NCBI GenBank assembly: GCA_964498075.1
Contig: CAZCGA010000033.1
Span: forward strand, 1 to 53,237
Source of the DNA: CAZCGA01 sp964498075
GTDB lineage: Bacteria > Desulfobacterota > Binatia > HRBIN30
Reading direction: 5' to 3'
DNA: 53,237 nt
The translations under genes were made by a program, and so were the position numbers. A model generated the notes under the pieces. The model did no database searches and was not told where the DNA came from. It was given only the letters and a program-made list of their open reading frames with translations. Of the stretch, positions 1 to 7,603 are shown in pieces. How positions within the stretch are numbered: position 1 is the stretch's first letter; every line of letters begins with the position of its first letter.

Positions 1-259
1 TGTGGCCGACGGCGCGCAGCGTGTCCATGGTTTGCACGATGATCGGCGGCGCGAGCAGCGTGCCCCAGCGCGTCTTCTTGACGTACTCCTCGTCGAGGTA
101 CAGCGGGTTGAGGTCGCCGATCGCCAGCGCCAGGTGGTAGATCGCGTCACGCGTCGCCTCGGTGCGCCATGGGCGCCGGCCCGGGAATCCCTGGCCGATG
201 CGCTCCCGCAGCTTGGCGATGCCCTCGTCGGTGATGCTGCCGTGCTCCGTCTCCGCCAT
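1..259 (-). CDS. MaoC-like acyl dehydratase, N-terminal part (runs off window)
   Basis: This gene enters from the left edge and only its first 86 codons are visible. The translation begins MAETEHGSITDEG and contains AIGDLNPLYLDEEY followed by LLAPPIIVQTM, the pattern of the N-terminal hot-dog domain of MaoC/FAS1-like dehydratases that hydrate or dehydrate acyl-CoA thioesters. Its ATG overlaps the stop of the upstream tetR gene as TAATG (257-261), so the two are probably translationally coupled. Sitting in one unit with a TetR regulator and next to an enoyl-CoA hydratase, it likely belongs to a fatty-acid or xenobiotic acyl-CoA pathway. The catalytic half is outside the window, so substrate and completeness are unknown. 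Confidence 0.72.
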   Translation of the reverse strand, partial: MAETEHGSITDEGIAKLRERIGQGFPGRRPWRTEATRDAIYHLALAIGDLNPLYLDEEYVKKTRWGTLLAPPIIVQTMDTLRAVGH

Positions 260-975
260 TATCGCTTTCCCTTCTGCGCTCGCTGTGCGGGCGATCGTGA
301 CGCTCGCTCCGGGCGCGGGCCCAGCAGTCGATAGATCGCTTTCTCGACGACGCGGCGCTGCACCGCCAGGGCGCGCGGCGACATCGGGTCGTCGCTCGCG
401 TTGGCGAACGTCTGCAAAGCGCCGGCGTTGGTAAAATATGCGAACACCATTCCGAACAGGCCGACGGCCAGATGCGGAATCTCCTCGGGCTCCCACCCGG
501 CTTCAGCCGCGGTTTCGCGGATGACGGCGATGCCCTCCTGGTAGATCGGCGTCACCCAGCGGGCAATCAGCTTCTGCACGCTGCCGCCTTCATCGAGCAG
601 CGCCCGTTGCAGCAGCCGCGCCAGGTGCGCGTGCGTCGCCAAGTGCGTGGTGAGCTTGTCGATCGTGGCGCGCATCTGCTCCGGACGCAGCGCGCCGGGA
701 TGCCACGCTTCCGCCACGGCCTGCAGGATCGGGTGCAGGCCGCGCTCAAGCACGGCGTCGTACAAGGCCTGCTTGCTGGGGAAGTGGTTGTACAGGCTCG
801 GCGCCGTCAGGTCCATCTCGCGCGCCAGATCGCGCAGCGCCACCCCGTCCACGCCGTGCGCCGCGAAGAAGCGCTCCGCGGTGTCGAGGATCACCTCGCG
901 CGTCGGTGGCGGCGGTTCGGACGCAACCGCCCGCCGCGCTTTGCGCGCTATCACACTCGCTACTTTGGTCGCCAC
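259..975 (-). CDS. TetR/AcrR family transcriptional regulator
   Basis: This is a 238-residue repressor of the TetR family. An unusually long basic leader (about 25 residues) precedes the DNA-binding domain, which starts at TREVILDTAERFFAAHG. The helix-turn-helix lies around residues 44-66 (LRDLAREMDLTAPSLYNHF), ending in the typical YNHFPSKQALYDAVL block. The rest is an all-helical ligand-binding domain, with WVTPIYQEGIAVI resembling the TetR_C regions of lipid-responsive members. The gene is followed by a TAATG-coupled MaoC-like gene. A perfect palindrome 17 bases upstream of its start (992-1005) suggests autoregulation, and the same motif recurs at 1894-1907. The ligand is probably an acyl-CoA or related small molecule; this is inferred from neighbours only. 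Confidence 0.9.
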   Translation of the reverse strand: MATKVASVIARKARRAVASEPPPPTREVILDTAERFFAAHGVDGVALRDLAREMDLTAPSLYNHFPSKQALYDAVLERGLHPILQAVAEAWHPGALRPEQMRATIDKLTTHLATHAHLARLLQRALLDEGGSVQKLIARWVTPIYQEGIAVIRETAAEAGWEPEEIPHLAVGLFGMVFAYFTNAGALQTFANASDDPMSPRALAVQRRVVEKAIYRLLGPRPERASRSPAQRAQKGKR

Positions 976-991
976 GGCATCCCCTGAGTAG

Positions 992-1005
992 TTAACGAAC
1001 GTTAG
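992..1005. promoter_or_regulatory. Putative TetR operator, site 1
   Basis: The sequence TTAACGAACGTTAG forms an inverted repeat (TAACG-AA-CGTTA, perfect 5-bp arms), overlapped by a second one, ACGAAC-N4-GTTCGT at 995-1010. It lies in the 34-bp gap between the stop of the enoyl-CoA hydratase and the start of tetR, where a bound repressor would block tetR-maoC transcription. It matches the site at 1894-1907 in 9 of the 10 arm bases (TTAAC-N4-GTTAR). Confidence 0.6.
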
Positions 1006-1009
1006 TTCG

Positions 1010-1807
1010 TCAAGACCTTTGCGTCCAGCGCGGCGGACGCTTCTCGACGAACGCCGCGAACCCCTCGCGCACCTCGTCCGACGCCAGCGACTCGGCGAAC
1101 ATGGCGAAGTCGATCACCGGCAGCTGGCGGTTGAGGTCGCGCTTCAACGCGGTGCGCGCCCGCGGCCCGGTCTGCCGGATCCAGTGGATCGTCTCGGTGA
1201 CCGCGGCGTCGAGCTGCGCGTGCGGTACGACGCGCGAGATCAGCCCCATGGCGAGCGCCTCTTGGGCGGTGACGTACTGTGCGGTGAACAGCAGGTACTT
1301 GGCGCGCGCGATGCCGACACGACTCGCCAGCCGCGCGCCGAGGAAACAGTCGGCAACCCCACGTAGCAACTCCGGCGCGCGGAAGGTGGCGCGGTCGGAG
1401 ACCACCGAGAGGTCGCTCATCAACGTCATGTTGAGGCCGCCACCCTGGCACATGCCGTTGATCGCCATCAGCACGATCTTCGGGCAGCGCTCGAACTCGA
1501 CGAACGGCAGCAGATCGAAGCGGTCGGTCTCGCGGTCGAGCGCCGGACCTCCTTCGTGCTGCCCACCCATCTCGCCGCCGACGCAGAAGTACTCGCCGGT
1601 GCTGGTGACCACGAGCACGTCGACCGCGGGGTCGCGCTCGGCGAGCACCGCCGCCTTCTTGAGGCCGTGGTACATCTCGATGGTGAGCGCGTTGCGGCGC
1701 TCGGGCCGATCGATGACGACGCGCAGCACGCCCGCGGACGTGCGCGCCTGCAGATGGCGCGAGCCCAGATCCACCGCATCGGCCGCCTCACGTTTGCGTT
1801 TGCTCAT
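1010..1807 (-). CDS. Enoyl-CoA hydratase/isomerase family protein
   Basis: A 265-residue crotonase-fold protein. The conserved core is visible: GVLRVVIDRPERRNALT near the N-terminus, the CoA-binding and oxyanion segment AINGMCQGGGLNMTLMSDL around residues 115-135, and ATFRAPELLRGV, where the glutamate of FRAPE matches the first catalytic acid of hydratases. The usual PGAGGTQ segment with the second glutamate is replaced by ADCFLGARLASRVG, so the exact reaction (hydratase, isomerase or hydrolase) is uncertain. The C-terminus ends in the common FVEKRPPRW motif. The gene precedes tetR on the same strand and is divergent from the amidohydrolase at 1929, with a candidate TetR operator between them. 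Confidence 0.88.
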   Translation of the reverse strand: MSKRKREAADAVDLGSRHLQARTSAGVLRVVIDRPERRNALTIEMYHGLKKAAVLAERDPAVDVLVVTSTGEYFCVGGEMGGQHEGGPALDRETDRFDLLPFVEFERCPKIVLMAINGMCQGGGLNMTLMSDLSVVSDRATFRAPELLRGVADCFLGARLASRVGIARAKYLLFTAQYVTAQEALAMGLISRVVPHAQLDAAVTETIHWIRQTGPRARTALKRDLNRQLPVIDFAMFAESLASDEVREGFAAFVEKRPPRWTQRS

Positions 1808-1893
1808 CGGTCACCTCGGGCGCCGCTCTATCAGAACTCGCCGCCGGCGCGCCAGTGCTTCGCCAACCCTCTTGAACCGGCGCCGCAGCTATA

Positions 1894-1907
1894 TTAACAA
1901 GCGTTAA
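1894..1907. promoter_or_regulatory. Putative TetR operator, site 2
   Basis: TTAACAAGCGTTAA is a perfect 5-bp inverted repeat with a 4-base spacer, located in the 121-bp divergent intergenic region between the enoyl-CoA hydratase (minus) and the amidohydrolase (plus). It has the same TTAAC-N4-GTTA core as the palindrome before tetR at 992-1005. A repressor bound here could control both divergent promoters. Confidence 0.6.
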
Positions 1908-1928
1908 CCCACACGAGAGGTCGATCTC

Positions 1929-3050
1929 ATGCCCCGTGACTACAAACTCATCTCCGCCGACTCGCACATCCTCGAGCCGCCGCACTTGTGGCAGCAGTAC
2001 ATGCCGAAGAAGTTCCACGACAAGGCGCCGAAGGTCGTGCCCGACGGTGAAGGCGGCGAGGCCTGGCAGTTCGCACCGGACATCCCGCCCGCGCCGATCG
2101 GTATCTACGCCTCCGCCGGCCGCAAGCACGAAGACGTGCGTTGGACGGGCGTCACCTTCGCCGCCGCGAACCAAGGCAACTTCCGGGCCGCACCGCGCCT
2201 CCAAGAGCAGGATCAGGACGGCGTCGATGCCGAGGTGCTGTTCGGCTCCGCCCGTATGATGAGCCACTTCTTCTCCGACCCGGATCCCGAGTTTCAAATG
2301 GCCGGCGTGCAGGCCTACAACAACTGGCTCGCCGAGGAGTTCGTGAAGGCCGCTCCTGACCGACTCATCGGATTGGCGGCCATGCCGGCGCTGAACGTCG
2401 AGACGTGCATCAAAGAGATGGAACGCTGCCTGAAGCTGGGCATGCGCGGCGTGTGGCTCAACACCATGCCGAGCGTCGGCCCGACGATTCGCCCGGAGGA
2501 CGATCCGTTCTGGGATGCGGCGCAGGCGTTGGGCGTGCCGGTACACTTCCACGTGCGCATGATGCGCAAGGTCCAGAAGCCGAAACCGAAGGGCAAGCGC
2601 GGCGACGATCTCACCGGGCTCGCCACCGTCGGTGCCGCCGACATGATCATCGACATGTCTGAGATCATCACCTCGGGCGTGCATGACCGTTTCCCAAACC
2701 TCACCTGGGTGGCGGTGGAAACCGGCTGCGGCTGGATCCCCTATGTCCTCGAACAGCTCGATGACCGCTGGTGGCGCAATCGCTCGTGGCTGCCAACGAA
2801 GCTCCAGCATCCGCCGAGCGCGTACTTTCGGCGGAACTGGCACGCCGCATTCATGATCGACGGCTACGCGGTGAAGAACCGCCACGTCATCGGCGTGAAC
2901 AACATGATGTGGTCGACCGACTACCCGCACCACGGTTGCGATTGGCCGGAGACGCGCCGTGTTGTCGAAGAGATGTTCCGCGACGTCGCCGAGCCCGAGC
3001 GCCGGCGGATGTGTGCCCTGAACGCCGCGGAGCTCTACAGGCTGATCTGA
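1929..3050 (+). CDS. Amidohydrolase family protein (ACMSD-like, amidohydrolase 2)
   Basis: A 373-residue TIM-barrel metal hydrolase or decarboxylase of the amidohydrolase 2 group that includes aminocarboxymuconate semialdehyde decarboxylase. The first metal site is the DxH of YKLISADSHILEPP (D11, H13). A later barrel histidine lies in GVPVHFHVRMM, and the conserved acid is in WSTDYPHHGCDWP near residue 330. A purine-rich GAGAGG lies upstream of the ATG. The gene reads away from the enoyl-CoA hydratase and is followed by an alpha/beta hydrolase and a second amidohydrolase, suggesting stepwise breakdown of an aromatic or amide-bearing compound. The substrate cannot be told from sequence. Confidence 0.87.
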   Translation: MPRDYKLISADSHILEPPHLWQQYMPKKFHDKAPKVVPDGEGGEAWQFAPDIPPAPIGIYASAGRKHEDVRWTGVTFAAANQGNFRAAPRLQEQDQDGVDAEVLFGSARMMSHFFSDPDPEFQMAGVQAYNNWLAEEFVKAAPDRLIGLAAMPALNVETCIKEMERCLKLGMRGVWLNTMPSVGPTIRPEDDPFWDAAQALGVPVHFHVRMMRKVQKPKPKGKRGDDLTGLATVGAADMIIDMSEIITSGVHDRFPNLTWVAVETGCGWIPYVLEQLDDRWWRNRSWLPTKLQHPPSAYFRRNWHAAFMIDGYAVKNRHVIGVNNMMWSTDYPHHGCDWPETRRVVEEMFRDVAEPERRRMCALNAAELYRLI

Positions 3051-3081
3051 GCCGGCGTACGGAAGGCCACGGAGGCGGACG

Positions 3082-3864
3082 ATGCCGATCGCTGAGGTTC
3101 CCGGCGCGTCGCTGTATTACGAGGTCCACGGCGACGTGCCCGGGACGACGACCCCCTGGTTGGCCTTCGCCCACGGCGCCGGTGGCAATCACCTGTCGTG
3201 GTGGCAACAGGTCCCCGTCTTCCGCGATCGCTTCCGCTGCTTGACGTACGACCAGCGCGGCTGGGGCCGTTCGGTGTGCGACGGCGTTCCGGATCCACGC
3301 GCCTTCAGCAACGACCTCCTCGCGCTGCTCGATCACGTCGGGGCTCAACGTGCGGCACTGGTCGGGCAATCGATGGGCGGCTGGACCGTTCTCGGCTGCA
3401 CGCTCGCGGCGCCGTCGCGGGTGACTCACCTGGTCCTCACCGGCACCCTCGGCGGGCTCACCGACGACGGGATGCTCGCGCAGCTCTTCGCGCGGCACGA
3501 CCCGAGCCGCCCCTTCGACGCCCACGCGGCGCTCGCGGCGGATTTCCCGCAACGCGAGCCGCTGCGAACCTTCCTCTACGAGCAGATCGCCGGGCACAAC
3601 CCGCCGCCTTCGCCGGAGTTCCTGCGGGCGCTGGTCACGCTGCGCTACGAATGGACGGCTGAGCGGCTACGCATGCCGGTATGTTTCATCGCCGGAGCGC
3701 GCGACCAGCTCTTTCCGCTCGACCTGGTTCGGCAGGCGCACGCCAAGGTTGCCGGAGCACAGCTCGCGGTCGTGGCGGACGCGGGTCATTCCGTGTATTT
3801 CGAGTGTCCGGACGAGTTCAACCGCGCCGTTGCGGCGTTCTTGGGGGAGCAGCATGAAGCCTGA
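3082..3864 (+). CDS. Alpha/beta hydrolase
   Basis: A 260-residue alpha/beta-hydrolase with a full triad: nucleophile Ser97 in the elbow GQSMGG, Asp208 in FIAGARDQLFPLD and His236 in DAGHSVYF. The oxyanion-hole HGAGG motif is at residues 31-35. There is no signal peptide, so the enzyme is probably cytosolic. A GGAGG ribosome site precedes the ATG by about eight bases. Its last 11 bases overlap the start of the downstream D-aminoacylase-like gene, so the two are probably co-translated. Proteins of this type cleave esters, lactones or C-C bonds in catabolic pathways; the specific substrate is unknown. Confidence 0.88.
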   Translation: MPIAEVPGASLYYEVHGDVPGTTTPWLAFAHGAGGNHLSWWQQVPVFRDRFRCLTYDQRGWGRSVCDGVPDPRAFSNDLLALLDHVGAQRAALVGQSMGGWTVLGCTLAAPSRVTHLVLTGTLGGLTDDGMLAQLFARHDPSRPFDAHAALAADFPQREPLRTFLYEQIAGHNPPPSPEFLRALVTLRYEWTAERLRMPVCFIAGARDQLFPLDLVRQAHAKVAGAQLAVVADAGHSVYFECPDEFNRAVAAFLGEQHEA

Positions 3865-5575
3865 TCTGGTCATTCGTGGAGGAACTGTCGTCGATGGGAG
3901 CGGTGCTCCGGCGTTCGACGCGGACGTGGTCGTGCACGGCGATCGCATCGCCGCGGTCGCGCAGTACGATGGCAGCGCGAATGAGGTCATCGACGCCCGC
4001 GGCAAGATCGTCACGCCGGGCTTCATCGACGTGCACACGCACCTCGATGCGCAGATCACTTGGGATCCGCTGGGCTCTCCATCGAATCTGCACGGCGTCA
4101 CGTCGGTGATCGTCGGCAACTGCGGCGTCGGCTTCGCGCCGTGCAAGCCGCAGGACCGCGACTACCTCATGTTCCTGATGGAGGGGGTTGAAGACATCCC
4201 GCAGGCCGCGCTCAAGGCGGGCTTACGATGGAACTGGGAAACCTTCCCGGAGTACTTGCATGCCCTCGCCAGCCAGCGGCTCGGCCTCAACGTCGGCGCG
4301 CACCTCAGCCATGCGCCGCTGCGCATCTACGCCATGGGTGAGCGCGGTGCCACCGAGGCGCCGGCGACGGATGCGGAGCTCGCGCTGATGCGGCAAAGCG
4401 TGGTCGACGCCATGCACGCCGGCGCGCTCGGCTTCGACACCGGACGCACGACGATGCACCGCACGCCGGCGTGGGATCCGGTGCCCGGCACGTTCGCGGA
4501 TCGCCGCGAGCTTGCGGCGCTGGCGAACGGGCTTTCCGCCGCAGGCACCGGGGTGTTCGAGTTGATTCCGTACGGCGGTGCCGGCGAGGACGCTGCCGGG
4601 TTCGAGCGCGAGTTCGACTGGATGGAGCCCATCGCACGCGAGTGTGGGCGGCCGATCAGCCTGTCCCTGATCCAGAACCTCGCGTATCCCGACGTGTGGC
4701 GAGAGATCTTGCGACGGGCGGAAGCCGCGGGGCAGCGCGGCGCACGCATTGTGCCGCAAGTCGCAGTGCGCAGCGTCGGCATCCTGCTCGGCTTCGGAAC
4801 GGCGCTGTCGCCGCTGTCGTTGTTTCCGGCGGCGGTTGATTTGATCGGCAAGCCCGTCGGCGAGCTACGGGTGCTGCTACGCGATCCCGCCCTGCGCGCA
4901 AAGTTGGTGGCCAGTATCGCTGAGACGAGCGGTGACATTCTCGGCGGCATGGCGCGCTTCGAACACGTCTTCCCGCTCGAGGACATCGGCGTGCGCACGT
5001 ACGAGACGACGCCTGACAAGAGCATCGTCGCCATCGGCAAACGGCAGGGCAAGCACGCGCTCGAAGTGGTGCTCGACCTGGTCCTCGAGCACGATCTAGA
5101 CAACTTCTTCATCGTGCCGTTGTACAACAGCGACCTCGAGGCTGCGGGGACTATGCTGGCGCATCCGCTGACGACGATCGGCCTCGGCGACTCGGGCGCA
5201 CATACCAGCCAAACGTCGGACTCCGGGTTTCCGACGTTCACCCTGGCGTATTGGGTGCGGCAGCGAAAGCTCTTGTCGCTCGAACGCGCGGTGCAGAAGC
5301 TGACGGCCGATCTTGCGGGGCTGTGGGGCATTCGCGGCCGCGGCGTCGTGCAGGCCGGGGCGTACGCCGATCTCAACGTGATCGACTTCGAGCGGCTCGA
5401 CCTGCGGCTCCCGGAGGTGAAGCACGAGCTGCCGGCCGGCGCACCGCACCTCTCTCAAGGCGCTGTCGGCTACGCAGCGACGATCGTGAACGGCAAGGTC
5501 CTGATGCGCGACGGTGCGCACACCGGCGCGTATCCGGGCGTGGTGTTGCGCAACGAGCGCTACCGAATCGAGTGA
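3854..5575 (+). CDS. N-acyl-D-amino-acid deacylase (D-aminoacylase)-like amidohydrolase
   Basis: A 573-residue amidohydrolase of the D-aminoacylase group. The start at 3854 is preferred because MKPDLVIRGGTVVDGSG is the family's usual beginning; longer upstream extensions would run into the hydrolase gene. The metal-binding HxH is H61/H63 in GFIDVHTHLDAQ, and Cys90 in VGNCGVGFAPC matches the conserved cysteine ligand of D-aminoacylases. The C-terminal IVNGKVLMRDGAHTG is the usual small beta-domain ending. It overlaps the preceding alpha/beta hydrolase by 11 bases. Family members deacylate N-acyl-D-amino acids, but many relatives of this length act on other amides or cyclic ureides, so the name is provisional. 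Confidence 0.85.
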   Translation: MKPDLVIRGGTVVDGSGAPAFDADVVVHGDRIAAVAQYDGSANEVIDARGKIVTPGFIDVHTHLDAQITWDPLGSPSNLHGVTSVIVGNCGVGFAPCKPQDRDYLMFLMEGVEDIPQAALKAGLRWNWETFPEYLHALASQRLGLNVGAHLSHAPLRIYAMGERGATEAPATDAELALMRQSVVDAMHAGALGFDTGRTTMHRTPAWDPVPGTFADRRELAALANGLSAAGTGVFELIPYGGAGEDAAGFEREFDWMEPIARECGRPISLSLIQNLAYPDVWREILRRAEAAGQRGARIVPQVAVRSVGILLGFGTALSPLSLFPAAVDLIGKPVGELRVLLRDPALRAKLVASIAETSGDILGGMARFEHVFPLEDIGVRTYETTPDKSIVAIGKRQGKHALEVVLDLVLEHDLDNFFIVPLYNSDLEAAGTMLAHPLTTIGLGDSGAHTSQTSDSGFPTFTLAYWVRQRKLLSLERAVQKLTADLAGLWGIRGRGVVQAGAYADLNVIDFERLDLRLPEVKHELPAGAPHLSQGAVGYAATIVNGKVLMRDGAHTGAYPGVVLRNERYRIE

Positions 5576-5586
5576 GGAGGGTCCCC

Positions 5587-5936
5587 ATGCTTCAGGGCTA
5601 CCTCGACCGCGTGCGCACCGTGTACGGCGGCAAGTTCCTCTACGCCTTGAGCGATCGCGGCGCGGCAACCTGCACCGCGACCACTACGGGCTCGACCCGT
5701 TCCGCGTGCTCATCGTGACCAAGAGCGCCGCCCGCGCGGCGACGCTCGTTGACCTCATTGCCAGCAACCGGGTGAAGTTCAAAGAGCCCGACGCCCTGCG
5801 CAAGCTGCTCTACGTGGCGAGTGAAGCCGACTTCCTCGACCGACCCGAGGCGCTCGCCGCCGACATCTGGACGTCCGGCCACCGACCAACCGAACGCGTA
5901 GCGACCATGCCGCAGCCGTTGCCACGCCACACCTAG
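5587..5936 (+). pseudogene. Degraded replication-relaxation-like gene remnant
   Basis: Two out-of-frame pieces read like parts of one protein. The first frame from 5587 gives MLQGYLDRVRTVYGGKF then LYALSDRGA, resembling the winged-helix part of replication-relaxation (Replic_Relax) proteins. From about 5660 a different frame gives NLHRDHYGLDPFRVLIVTKS and continues to a stop at 5936, resembling the C-terminal part of that family. The middle of the protein and the first segment of the N-terminus are missing. This is best explained by an internal deletion with a frame change. Such proteins occur on plasmids and integrated elements, so the remnant hints at a former mobile element. Family recognition is from memory of the motifs and is not certain. 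Confidence 0.55.
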
Positions 5937-5996
5937 CGCTACCCCGCCCGCGTGGTTACGTTTCGGCAAATTCGCCCACGAGAGGAGGCAAGGTAC

Positions 5997-6152
5997 ATGG
6001 CGAGCACCAACTGGGAATATAAGACCAAGGTTATTGACTCCTTCGACAAGCTTCACAAAGCGCTCGCCGAAGAGGGAGTGAAGAGCTGGGAGCTTGTGTG
6101 CGTCCTTCACGAGGCTAGGTATGTCCTCTTCTTCAAACGCCCGACGCCTTGA
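5997..6152 (+). CDS. Small DUF4177-like protein
   Basis: A 51-residue protein preceded by a strong AGAGGAGG ribosome site, which decides the ATG at 5997 over the in-frame start upstream. The sequence starts MASTNWEYKTKVI and contains EEGVKSWELVCVLH and YVLFFKRP. This WEYK...GW/SWELV...FFKRP layout is the signature of the DUF4177 family of very small beta-rich proteins. No function is known for the family. It lies between a decayed replication-relaxation remnant and a toxin-antitoxin pair. Confidence 0.7.
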   Translation: MASTNWEYKTKVIDSFDKLHKALAEEGVKSWELVCVLHEARYVLFFKRPTP

Positions 6153-6194
6153 CACCGGCCACAGACCATCAAGTGCCGCGGGCGGGGTAGCTGC

Positions 6195-6449
6195 ATGTCC
6201 GCCGTATTGACACTGGTGCTTCTCTGCTTTCTCGTGTGGTGGCTAGAACAGGAATATCCACGCAAGACGCCGCCGGCGACAACGTGGTACACTGGCCTAC
6301 TCCTCTACGCCCAGCGGGAGATTCTCACGCACCGTAGCGGCCTTGTCGCTTTCCACCCACAATCCCGACCACCACCGCAACGAGCGCACTGCGCGGATAT
6401 ACCCCCTTCATTTGACGGCCATCGCCCGGCCGTGGTACGCCTCTTGTGA
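6195..6449 (+). CDS. Possible small membrane-anchored ORF (weak)
   Basis: The 314-bp stretch between the DUF4177-like gene and the ribbon-helix-helix gene holds only this 84-codon reading frame. It starts MSAVLTLVLLCFLVWW, a plausible transmembrane segment, but the rest is proline- and arginine-rich and resembles no family I know. There is no clear ribosome-binding site before the ATG. It may not be translated; otherwise the stretch probably holds the promoter of the antitoxin gene. Confidence 0.2.
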   Translation: MSAVLTLVLLCFLVWWLEQEYPRKTPPATTWYTGLLLYAQREILTHRSGLVAFHPQSRPPPQRAHCADIPPSFDGHRPAVVRLL

Positions 6450-6466
6450 AAGGGTCATACCCCATT

Positions 6467-6757
6467 ATGCCACGCAATCCACAAACCACCACCGCGTTCA
6501 CTGTCTCGTTGCCGGTCCCTATGGCGCGGCAGATCGAACGCGCCCGCAAAGCCGAACACCGCAGCCGCTCCGAGCTCACGCGCGAAGCGTTCCGCGTCTA
6601 CTTCCGCACCAAAGCCGACGAAGATGAAGGCCGCGCCGCGGCCGCCCGCGCTCGCGCCGGCATCGGCCTGTCACGCGCCTACGACAACGCCGACGAGTTC
6701 ATTGCTGACCTGCACACGGCTGCCCGCCGCTTGAAGCCGAAGCGCCGGTCCCGGTAA
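6467..6757 (+). CDS. Ribbon-helix-helix (CopG/MetJ-type) antitoxin-like protein
   Basis: A 96-residue protein whose N-terminal half reads TTTAFTVSLPVPMARQIE followed by SRSELTREAFRVYF. This is a typical ribbon-helix-helix DNA-binding domain: a short beta strand, then two helices with the SRSELTREA turn. The C-terminal half (ARAGIGLSRAYDNADEFIADL) is the kind of flexible segment that wraps a toxin. The start at 6467 (MPRNPQ) is preferred because the domain begins immediately after it. The gene is followed 11 bases later by a RelE/HigB-fold toxin remnant, so it is likely the antitoxin and autorepressor of a type II toxin-antitoxin pair whose toxin is now frameshifted. Confidence 0.75.
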   Translation: MPRNPQTTTAFTVSLPVPMARQIERARKAEHRSRSELTREAFRVYFRTKADEDEGRAAAARARAGIGLSRAYDNADEFIADLHTAARRLKPKRRSR

Positions 6758-6768
6758 ACCACCCGTGC

Positions 6769-7027
6769 ATGCGCATCCGCCGCACGGCCGACCTCGAACG
6801 CGCCTACGCTGCCGCACCGGAGGCCGTACAAAAGTCTCTCGACCGGCGCCTCCCCTTTCCTCGCTCAGGACTTCCGGCATCCGTCGCTGCGCTCCAAACC
6901 GTGGCCGGCGCACGGCGCCGACTGCTACCAAGCCAACCTCACCCAAGGCTGGCGCTTCTACTACCAACGCCAGGGCGACGAGGCCGTGGTGTACTGGATG
7001 GAGAAGCACCCAAAGAAGGGCGGCTAA
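6769..7027 (+). pseudogene. Frameshifted RelE/HigB-fold toxin
   Basis: Reading from the ATG at 6769 gives MRIRRTADLERAYAAAPEAV then QKSLDRRLPF, after which the frame drifts into non-homologous sequence. The next frame continues sensibly as LAQDFRHPSLRSKPW, WRFYYQRQGDEAVVYW and EKHPKKGG, ending at a TAA at 7025-7027. These are the conserved C-terminal blocks of RelE/HigB-type toxins (HPSLR...WRFYY...HPK). Removing one base from the CCCCTTTCC run at 6853-6860 restores a single 85-codon reading frame. The change is either a real inactivating indel or a sequencing error in a short homopolymer. It lies directly behind the antitoxin-like gene. Confidence 0.7.
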
Positions 7028-7054
7028 CCTAGGCCCGCCGGGAGAACCTGACGG

Positions 7055-7585
7055 ATGCACCATGTCGTAGACCAACTCACCAGCGCGCCGGCGTACGCTG
7101 CGCGCACGACGTACGACGCGATATTTCTCACGATGCTCCTGATGCTGCTCTCTGCGCCCACGGCGCACGCCGCTGGCGGTGATCCGGTTCCGGTCCCGAC
7201 GCGCGGGCGATCGCGTACGCCGAGCTTCACCGCGGAGTCACGTTACAATGAAGGGCTGGTCTTCGCGCAACATCGCGACTGGCCGCGCGCCGAAGCCGCG
7301 TACCGCGACGCCATCCGGATGAAGGCGGAGTTTCCCGAAGCCTGGAACGGACTCGGCCATGCCCTGAAGGGCGAGAAGAAGTTCGACGAGTCGATCCGCG
7401 CGTATCACGAGGCGCTGCGGCTGCGTCCCAACTACGCGCAGGCGCTCGAGTACCTCGGTGAAGCCTACGTCGCGATGGGCAAGATGGACGAGGCGCGTGC
7501 CATCCTACAACGCCTCGAGCCGCTCGATGCGCACTACGCCGAGGACCTGGCGCGCGTGCTGGCCGGCGGTACTGCCAGCTGGTGA
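7055..7585 (+). CDS. TPR-repeat protein, predicted exported
   Basis: A 176-residue protein with a hydrophobic segment IFLTMLLMLLSAPTAHAAGG around residues 23-42 that ends in a good signal-peptidase site (AHA-AGG). Translation could instead start at the internal ATG near 7133, which would give a shorter signal peptide. The mature part has three tetratricopeptide repeats: RYNEGLVFAQHRDWPRAEA, AWNGLGHALKGEKKFDESI and ALEYLGEAYVAMGKMDEAR. TPR domains bind partner proteins, so it is probably a periplasmic scaffold. Its stop codon lies in a hairpin shared with the convergent coq4-like gene. No specific partner is evident. Confidence 0.8.
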   Translation: MHHVVDQLTSAPAYAARTTYDAIFLTMLLMLLSAPTAHAAGGDPVPVPTRGRSRTPSFTAESRYNEGLVFAQHRDWPRAEAAYRDAIRMKAEFPEAWNGLGHALKGEKKFDESIRAYHEALRLRPNYAQALEYLGEAYVAMGKMDEARAILQRLEPLDAHYAEDLARVLAGGTASW

Positions 7586-7603
7586 CGGTCCTTCGGGCCG
7601 TCA
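7583..7603. terminator. Hairpin between convergent genes (possible bidirectional terminator)
   Basis: TGACGGTCC-TTC-GGGCCGTCA folds into a 9-bp stem with one G-T pair and a 3-base loop. The stop codons of both convergent genes (7583-7585 plus, 7601-7603 minus) are inside the stem. No T-run follows on either side, so classical intrinsic termination is uncertain. Confidence 0.45.
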
